From an uncultured Eubacteriales bacterium (GTDB lineage Bacteria > Bacillota > Clostridia > Christensenellales > Aristaeellaceae), in NCBI GenBank assembly GCA_902765735.1, contig CACXBB010000013.1, positions 1-64,000 on the forward strand: DNA of 64,000 nucleotides. Reading direction: 5' to 3'. Of this stretch, positions 58,401 to 64,000 are shown piece by piece. Made by a program: the position numbers and the translations under genes. Below the pieces are notes generated by a model, which was given only the letters and a program-made list of their open reading frames with translations, ran no database searches and had not been told where the DNA came from. Each line of letters starts with the position of its first letter. The first letter of the stretch is position 1.

Positions 58401-58535
58401 GGGGACGACCTCTTCCGTCACGCTTCGCGTGCCACCTTCCCCTGAAGGGGAAGGCTTTTGGCGGCGTTACCCTATGCCTTCCCCTTCAGGGGAAGGTGTC
58501 AGCATCCTTTGATGCTGACGAAAGAGGTCGTCCCC
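58401..58535. repeat. 135-bp inverted-repeat element of the paired-hairpin family
   Basis: GGGGACGACCTCTT (58401-58414) and AAGAGGTCGTCCCC (58522-58535) are perfect 14-bp terminal inverted repeats. Inside, two inverse copies of the TTCCCC-TGAA-GGGGAA hairpin (near 58432-58455 and 58476-58499) and the hairpins CACGCTTCGCGTG and GTCAGCATC-CTTT-GATGCTGAC follow one another. The remaining bases before the next promoter show nothing else. Confidence 0.88.
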
Positions 58536-58603
58536 GTTGCCATACGACATGGGTGAATGGAGGCAGTTTGTAAAATGCTTTCCGAATTATTATCCAATCA
58601 TCC

Positions 58604-58632
58604 TTGACAATGTTCGATAATACAGCTATAAT
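58604..58632 (+). promoter_or_regulatory. promoter of the DUF3798 ABC operon
   Basis: TTGACA and TATAAT, both exact, are separated by 17 bases, 58 bases before the ATG. Confidence 0.93.
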
Positions 58633-58690
58633 AAATATTAAATCTGTATGGCAAAAGGGTGCCATGCGGTAAGAATAAGGAGGAACACAC

Positions 58691-59884
58691 ATGAAGAAGC
58701 TGCTTTGCGTTCTGCTGGCTGCTCTGATGGTCATGTCGATGGCCGTCGTTGCGTCCGCCGAATCCGCCCCCGAGGAGTTCCACATCGCCATCGTCACCGG
58801 CTCCGTCTCCCAGTCTGAGGACGACCGCCGCGGCGCCGAGGCCTTCCAGGCCATGTATGGCGAGGATATGGTCCAGCTGGCCATCTATCCGGACAACTTC
58901 ATGGACGAGACCGAGACCACCATCCAGACCATCGTGAACTTCACCGATGATCCGCTGATGAAGGCCATCATCGTCAACCAGGCCATCCCGGGCACCGCCG
59001 AGGCCTTCCGTCAGGTCAAGGAGCGCCGCCCCGACATCCTGTGCATCGCCGGCGAGTCCCACGAGGATCTGCCCGTGATCGGCGAGGCTGCCGACCTGGT
59101 CTGCAACAACGACTTCGTCGCCCGCGGCTATCTGATGATCCACACCGCCCATGAGCTGGGCTGCGATACCTTCGTGCACATCTCCTTCCCCCGCCACATG
59201 AGCTACGAGACCATGTCCCGTCGCGTGGCCGTCATGAAGGAGACCTGCAAGGACCTGGGCATGGAGTTCGTGCTTGAGACCGCTCCCGACCCGACCAGCG
59301 ACGTCGGCGTCTCCGGCGCTCAGCAGTACATCCTGGAGCATGCTCCGGAATGGATCGAGAAGTACGGCCAGAATTCCGCCTACTTCTGCACCAACGACGC
59401 CCACACCGAGCCCCTGCTCAAGCAGCTGCTGGCCTACGGCGGCTACTTCATCGAGGCCGACCTGCCCTCCCCGCTGATGGGCTATCCGGGCGCTCTGGGC
59501 ATCGATCTGACCGACGCCAACGGCGATTTCGAGAAGATCCTGGCCGAGGTTGAGAAGGCTGTCGTCGAGAAGGGCGGCGCGGGCCGCTTCGGCACCTGGG
59601 CCTACTCCTATGGCTACACCGTTTCCGCCGGCTTGGCGCAGCACGCCTACAACGTGATCACCGGCGTCAGCGAGCTCGACGAGATCGACGACATCGCCGA
59701 TGCCTATGCCGTGTTCTCCCCCGGCGCCAACTGGAACGGCTCCAGCTACACCAACGCGGATACCGGCGTGAAGTCCGAGAACATCTTCCTGGTGTACCAG
59801 GACACCTATATCATGGGCGATCCCGGCCACTACATGGGCTCCACCGACATCGAGGTTCCCGAGAAGTACTTCACCGTCAAGTAA
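58691..59884 (+). CDS. DUF3798-family substrate-binding protein
   Basis: A 397-residue exported protein (signal peptide about residues 1-23, ending ASA). The mature part matches DUF3798: FHIAIVTGSVSQSEDDRRGAEAF, VHISFPRHMSYETMSRR and YGGYFIEADLPSPLMGYPGALGI. The fold is expected to be like periplasmic sugar/BMP binding proteins. It is the first gene of an ABC importer operon, so it is the extracellular receptor. Codon use is strongly biased, suggesting high expression. Ligand unknown. Confidence 0.88.
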   Translation: MKKLLCVLLAALMVMSMAVVASAESAPEEFHIAIVTGSVSQSEDDRRGAEAFQAMYGEDMVQLAIYPDNFMDETETTIQTIVNFTDDPLMKAIIVNQAIPGTAEAFRQVKERRPDILCIAGESHEDLPVIGEAADLVCNNDFVARGYLMIHTAHELGCDTFVHISFPRHMSYETMSRRVAVMKETCKDLGMEFVLETAPDPTSDVGVSGAQQYILEHAPEWIEKYGQNSAYFCTNDAHTEPLLKQLLAYGGYFIEADLPSPLMGYPGALGIDLTDANGDFEKILAEVEKAVVEKGGAGRFGTWAYSYGYTVSAGLAQHAYNVITGVSELDEIDDIADAYAVFSPGANWNGSSYTNADTGVKSENIFLVYQDTYIMGDPGHYMGSTDIEVPEKYFTVK

Positions 59885-59907
59885 GAATCACAGATTAATC
59901 ATCCTGG

Positions 59908-59936
59908 AAAGGGGAGGATTATCCCTCCCCTTTCTT
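59908..59936 (+). terminator. attenuating hairpin between binding protein and ATPase
   Basis: AAAGGGGAGG and CCTCCCCTTT form a 10-bp stem with loop ATTATC and a short T-rich tail (CTTT). It would let most transcripts end after the binding-protein gene, giving excess receptor over transporter. Confidence 0.75.
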
Positions 59937-59959
59937 TAAATGTTAGGTGGATTTAGAAC

Positions 59960-61540
59960 ATGAGCACACCTTTGCTTGAACTGAAAAACATCAAGAAGGA
60001 TTTCTTCGGCAATCAGGTGCTGACCGACATCAACCTGACCCTGAACGAGGGCGAGGTGCTGGGCCTGGTCGGCGAGAACGGCGCGGGCAAGAGCACGCTG
60101 ATGAAGATCCTGTTCGGCATGAACGTCATCCGCGATACCGGCGGATACGGCGGCGACATCATACTCAACGGGCAGAAGGTGAGCTTTGCCTCGCCCTTTG
60201 ACGCCCTGGCCGCCGGCATTGGCATGGTGCACCAGGAATTTTCGCTGATTCCCGGCTTCACCGCCACGGAAAACATACTGCTCAACCGCGAGCCCCAGAA
60301 AAAGAGCGTGATCGCGGAGGTGTTCGGCCCCAGGCTGAATACGCTGGATCGTCCCGCCATGCGGGAGGCTGCGGACAGGGCCATCGACAAGATGGGCGTC
60401 CACATCGACGGCAACATGGTCATCAACGACATGCCCGTCGGCCACAAGCAGTTTACCGAGATCGCGCGCGAGCTCAGCAAGGAACAGCTGAAGCTCTTGA
60501 TCCTCGACGAACCCACGGCGGTCCTGACCGAGCGCGAGGCGTCGGCCCTGCTGGATTCCATCCGGGGCATGTCCGAGCGCGGCATCGCCGTGATATTCAT
60601 TACCCACAGGCTCCAGGAGATACTGGACGTGTGTCACAAGGTGGTCGTCATGCGCGACGGCGAGCTGGTGAAGGACGTGGCGGCGAAGGACACCAACGTC
60701 ACCGAGATCACCCGCTGGATGGTGGGCCGCTCCGTGGACGCCGCCGCCTCGGCGGAGCACCGCGCGCCCCCGGAGACGGAGACCGTGATGTCCATCCGCC
60801 GGCTGTGGGTGGACATGCCCGGCGAGACCGTGCGCGACGTCAACCTCGACGTGCGCCGGGGCGAGATACTGGGCATCGGCGGTCTGGCCGGACAGGGCAA
60901 GCTGGGCATCCCCAACGGCGTGATGGGCCTGTACCAGGCCGGCGGCACGGTGACCTTCGACGGTCAGCAGATACCGCTCAACGCCCCCCGCAAGTGCCTG
61001 GACAGCCAGCTCGCGTTCGTGTCGGAGGACCGGCGCGGCGTGGGGCTTTTGCTCGACGAGTCGCTGGAGTGGAACATCGCCTTCCCGGCCATGCAGATCC
61101 AGGACAAGTTCCTAAAGCCGCTGCTGGGCGGCATGATCAAGTGGCGCGACGAGAAGGCCATCGCCGAGGTGACCAAGCGATACATCGACGAATTGCAGAT
61201 CCGCTGCACCTCCTCCAAGCAGAACGCCAAGGAGCTCTCCGGCGGCAACCAGCAGAAGATCTGCCTGGCGAAGGCCTTCGCGCTGGAGCCCAAGTTCCTG
61301 TTCGTCTCCGAGCCCACCCGCGGCATCGACGTGGGCGCCAAGGCGCTGGTGCTGGAGGCGCTTAAGAAGTTCAACCGCGAAAGCGGCGTCACCATCGTGA
61401 TGATCTCCTCGGAGCTGGAGGAGCTCCGGCAGGTCTGCGACCGCATCGCCATCGTCTCCGGCGGGCGCATCGCGGGCATACTGCCGGCCACCGATTCCAG
61501 TGAGGACTTCGGCGCGCTGATGGTCAGCCAGGTCGTGTAA
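59960..61540 (+). CDS. sugar-type ABC transporter ATPase with two nucleotide-binding domains
   Basis: A 526-residue RbsA/MglA-type double ATPase. The first half has Walker A GENGAGKST (near 38-46), Walker B LLILDEPTAVLT and a weak signature region (VGHKQFTEIARELS). The second half has a degenerate Walker A (GLAGQGKLG, near 307), but a normal signature LSGGNQQK (near 425) and SEPTRGIDVGAK. This asymmetry is normal for the CUT2 group. It should energise the two permeases that follow. Confidence 0.93.
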   Translation: MSTPLLELKNIKKDFFGNQVLTDINLTLNEGEVLGLVGENGAGKSTLMKILFGMNVIRDTGGYGGDIILNGQKVSFASPFDALAAGIGMVHQEFSLIPGFTATENILLNREPQKKSVIAEVFGPRLNTLDRPAMREAADRAIDKMGVHIDGNMVINDMPVGHKQFTEIARELSKEQLKLLILDEPTAVLTEREASALLDSIRGMSERGIAVIFITHRLQEILDVCHKVVVMRDGELVKDVAAKDTNVTEITRWMVGRSVDAAASAEHRAPPETETVMSIRRLWVDMPGETVRDVNLDVRRGEILGIGGLAGQGKLGIPNGVMGLYQAGGTVTFDGQQIPLNAPRKCLDSQLAFVSEDRRGVGLLLDESLEWNIAFPAMQIQDKFLKPLLGGMIKWRDEKAIAEVTKRYIDELQIRCTSSKQNAKELSGGNQQKICLAKAFALEPKFLFVSEPTRGIDVGAKALVLEALKKFNRESGVTIVMISSELEELRQVCDRIAIVSGGRIAGILPATDSSEDFGALMVSQVV

Positions 61541-61552
61541 GGAGGTGCGATT

Positions 61553-62629
61553 ATGAGTGAGCAAATCAAAAAGAATGATGGCACCTTCATGGACAGGGTG
61601 AGGGACATGGTGCGCAGCTTCGGCCTGCCGCGCATGATCATCGCCGTGTTCCTGCTGGTGCTGTTCATCGCGGCGCCCTTCGTCGGCGCGGACTTCTGGA
61701 CCCAGGTCACCAACCTGTTCAACCGCTTCAGCTGGAACGCGGTGCTGGTGCTGGCCATGGTGCCCATGGTGCACTCCGGCTGCGGGTTGAACTTCGGCCT
61801 GCCGCTGGGCATCATCTCCGGCCTGCTGGGGGCGACGCTGTCCATAGAGTTCGGCTTCACGGGCTTTCCCAGCTTCGTGATGGCGGTGCTCATCGCCACC
61901 CCGTTTGCGCTGATCTTCGGCGTGGGCTACGGCTGGCTGCTGAACAAGATCAAGGGCGGCGAGATGATGATCGCCACCTACGTGGGCTTCTCGTCGGTGT
62001 CCTTCATGTGCATGATGTGGCTACTGCTTCCGTACCACAAGCCGGACATGGTCTGGGGCCTGGCGGGCAAGGGCCTGAGGACCACCATCTCCCTGGAGGG
62101 CTACTTCGCGGGGGTGCTGTCCAACTTCATGCAGATCCAGATCGGCAAGCTGGTGATCCCCACCGGCGCGCTGCTGGTGTTCGCGCTGCTGGCCTTCCTG
62201 ATGTGGGCTTTCCTGCACACCAAGACCGGCACGGCCATGACCGCCGTGGGCTCGAACCCCACCTTCGCGCGGGCTGCCGGCATCAACATCGACAAGGTCC
62301 GCATGCTGTCCGTGGTGATGTCCACGTGGCTGGCGGCGGTGGGCATACTGATGTATGAGCAGGGCTTCGGCTTCATTCAGCTCTACATGGCGCCCTTCAA
62401 CATGGCGCTGCCCGCGGTGTCGGCTATACTGATCGGCGGCGCGTCGGTGAACAAGGCGTCCGTTGCCAATGTGATCATCGGCACGATACTGTTCCAGGGC
62501 ATCGTGACCATGACCCCCACGGTCATGAACTCCATGATCCACATGGACATCAGCGAGGTCATCCGAATCATCGTCTCCAACGGCATGATTCTCTACGCGC
62601 TGACCAGAAAGACGGAGGCGACAAGATGA
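61553..62629 (+). CDS. ABC transporter permease 1 of the DUF3798 system
   Basis: A 358-residue BPD_transp_2 (branched-chain/ribose type) permease with about eight to ten helices. SGCGLNFGLPLGIISGLLGATLSIEFG and TAMTAVGSNPTFARAAGINIDKVRM (cytoplasmic coupling region) are typical. Start after AGGAGG. Overlaps permease 2 by four bases. Confidence 0.92.
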   Translation: MSEQIKKNDGTFMDRVRDMVRSFGLPRMIIAVFLLVLFIAAPFVGADFWTQVTNLFNRFSWNAVLVLAMVPMVHSGCGLNFGLPLGIISGLLGATLSIEFGFTGFPSFVMAVLIATPFALIFGVGYGWLLNKIKGGEMMIATYVGFSSVSFMCMMWLLLPYHKPDMVWGLAGKGLRTTISLEGYFAGVLSNFMQIQIGKLVIPTGALLVFALLAFLMWAFLHTKTGTAMTAVGSNPTFARAAGINIDKVRMLSVVMSTWLAAVGILMYEQGFGFIQLYMAPFNMALPAVSAILIGGASVNKASVANVIIGTILFQGIVTMTPTVMNSMIHMDISEVIRIIVSNGMILYALTRKTEATR

Positions 62630-63753
62630 GCCAGAATATTAAGAAAGAGACCTCCGTAGGGAAGAAGGCGCTGGGCTTCCTGGCCGCCAATTCCGTACCG
62701 GTCATGTTCATACTGATCTGCGCGGTCTGCATTCCGATTTCGGGCTTCTCGCCCGCCTATCTGTTAAACGAGATCGTGACCCGCATGGGCAGGAACGTGT
62801 TCCTGATTCTGAGCCTGCTCATCCCCATCATGGCGGGCATGGGCCTCAACTTCGGCATGACCCTGGGCGCCATGGCCGGCGAGATCGCGCTGATCTTCGT
62901 CACCGACTGGCAGATCTGGGGCATTCCCGGCGTGGTGCTGGCGATGATCATCTCCATACCGTTCTCCATCGCCCTGGGGCTTCTGTGCGGCAAGATCCTC
63001 AACATGGCCAAGGGCCGCGAGATGGTGACGAGCTACATCATCAGTTACTTCATCAACGGCGTCTACCAGCTGGTGGTGCTGTACATGATGGGCTCCATCA
63101 TACCGATCAAGCACACCACCATCCGCCTCCCCCGCGGCTACGGCATCCGCAACACGCTGAGCCTTCTGAGCATGCGCCAGTCGATCGACAACCTGCTGGC
63201 CATCCGCGTGGCGGGGGTCAAGATCCCGATGCTGACCTTCATCATCATCGCCGTGATGTGCCTGGTGATCGTGTGGTTCCGCCGCACCAAGCTGGGCCAG
63301 GACATGCGCGCCGTGGGCCAGGACATGGACGTGGCGCGTGACGCCGGCATCAACGTGGAGCGCACCCGCATCATCTCCATCGTAATCTCCACGGTGCTGG
63401 CGGGCTTCGGCATGATCATCTACCTGCAAAACATGGGCAACATGCCCACCTACTCGGCGCACTCCCAGATCGGCATGTTCTGCATCGCGGCGCTGCTGGT
63501 GGGCGGCGCGTCGGTCGACCGGGCCTCCATCGGCAACGTGTTTCTGGGCGTGGTGCTGTTCCACCTGATGTTCATCGTGGCGCCCTCCGCGGGCGGCAAG
63601 ATCACGGGCGACACCATGATCGGCGAATACTTCCGCGTGTTCGTGTCCTACGGCGTCATCACCGTGGCGCTGGTCATGTATGAGACCAAGAAGCGCCGGG
63701 CCAAGGCCAGCATGGGCGAACAGCTCCAGGCGGCCCAGCAGGAGGGAGAGTGA
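62626..63753 (+). CDS. ABC transporter permease 2 of the DUF3798 system
   Basis: A 375-residue paralogue of permease 1: GMGLNFGMTLGAMAGEIALIF and GQDMRAVGQDMDVARDAGINVERTR occupy the same places. The two should form a heterodimeric channel. ATGA overlaps join it to both neighbours. Confidence 0.92.
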   Translation: MSQNIKKETSVGKKALGFLAANSVPVMFILICAVCIPISGFSPAYLLNEIVTRMGRNVFLILSLLIPIMAGMGLNFGMTLGAMAGEIALIFVTDWQIWGIPGVVLAMIISIPFSIALGLLCGKILNMAKGREMVTSYIISYFINGVYQLVVLYMMGSIIPIKHTTIRLPRGYGIRNTLSLLSMRQSIDNLLAIRVAGVKIPMLTFIIIAVMCLVIVWFRRTKLGQDMRAVGQDMDVARDAGINVERTRIISIVISTVLAGFGMIIYLQNMGNMPTYSAHSQIGMFCIAALLVGGASVDRASIGNVFLGVVLFHLMFIVAPSAGGKITGDTMIGEYFRVFVSYGVITVALVMYETKKRRAKASMGEQLQAAQQEGE

Positions 63754-64000
63754 TGAACATGCGCAAAGTGCTGTTTCGCGTGGGCACCGTCGCCGTGCTG
63801 CTGGCCATCGCCGCGTGCATGATGGTCATCGGCCGGGGCCATACCGTGTATTTCGACAACAAGAAGCTGGAGTACAACGGCCAGACGCTCGATACCTACC
63901 GCCGCATCAACGTGTTCGTGAACGGCGAGCAGGTGGCCAAGCTGTCCGCCAAGGACCGCGGCATGGCCACCTTCACCGGCCAGAAGTTCTCCTTTGACAT
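63753..64000 (+). CDS. start of a membrane-anchored protein of the DUF3798 ABC operon (partial)
   Basis: The first 82 codons are inside the window; the gene runs off the right edge. The ATG at 63753 overlaps the permease stop. One N-terminal helix (residues 8-27) is followed by a soluble segment beginning GHTVYFDNKKLEYNGQTL. It may be the accessory protein that I recall as DUF6672 beside such transporters; that name is from memory and unverified. Confidence 0.75.
   Translation, partial: MNMRKVLFRVGTVAVLLAIAACMMVIGRGHTVYFDNKKLEYNGQTLDTYRRINVFVNGEQVAKLSAKDRGMATFTGQKFSFD

Overview
This window reads as chromosomal DNA of a GC-rich member of the Clostridia (Firmicutes), probably an uncultured gut lineage. 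Most genes belong to Firmicutes families: an LCP protein, an LtaS-type sulfatase, a SleB-like hydrolase, SpoIIE/RsbW/STAS partner-switching proteins, a DUF4317 protein, a TSCPD protein, PepF, and metK under a SAM-I riboswitch. Many promoters match TTGACA-17-TATAAT closely and Shine-Dalgarno sites are strong. GC content was judged by eye, not computed. No rRNA, tRNA, CRISPR array, prophage or recognisable transposase was seen.

Layout. 1-6616: type IV pilus cluster (pilT, pilC, a divergent pilin, pilD, pilM, pilN-like, pilO-like). 6812-7897: a DnaQ-fold exonuclease and a Nudix-like protein. 8103-15139: a carbohydrate ABC transporter operon (binding protein and two permeases, no ATPase) with a complete phosphatase / anti-sigma-type kinase / STAS module between the transport genes. 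15354-23000: argH, a GNAT gene, argG, tadA, purF, a second GNAT gene and a DUF4317 gene. 22975-33279: a membrane LRR protein, glpK, a very acidic repeat protein, a Pro/Glu-repeat protein, glycyl-tRNA synthetase and an LCP protein. 33368-36591: parA, parB, a small membrane protein, a UspA-like protein and a DUF218 protein. 36648-39569: an AraC regulator with a GH120-like glycosidase. 39883-46522: two BspA-type LRR lipoproteins, an LtaS-like sulfatase, a SleB-like protein, scpB and a peptidoglycan-binding protein. 46867-48886: a TrkA-type protein, then a redox cluster (TSCPD, flavodoxin-like, OhrR-like) behind a consensus promoter and a palindromic operator. 49138-58369: a nucleotidyltransferase/phosphohexomutase fusion, LUD, DUF3786, pepF, CmpB-like, vanZ-like, metK and a Zn-phospholipase-like protein. 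58691-64000: a second ABC importer (DUF3798 binding protein, double ATPase, two permeases, start of another gene).

The intergenic DNA is the most unusual part. At least sixteen short palindromes share a 5' GTAG and have stems that vary in a compensatory way. They resemble REP elements and often sit in head-to-head pairs (BIME-like). They lie inside larger cassettes bounded either by inverted arrays of 7-bp repeats (GAGAATT, GAGTGCA, GGGAATA types) or by terminal inverted repeats, so elements are nested inside elements. A second family of paired hairpins (TTCCCC/GGGGAA stems) and a MITE-like element with 25-bp ends add to this. One cassette end supplies the C-terminus and stop codon of the vanZ-like gene.

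The two strongest candidates for something undescribed are the transporter operon with an embedded partner-switching module and the nested REP/heptamer repeat system. Several proteins have lost residues their families normally need: PurF without its N-terminal Cys, the SleB-like protein without its Glu, a phosphohexomutase domain without its Ser loop, and a Nudix protein with a broken box.
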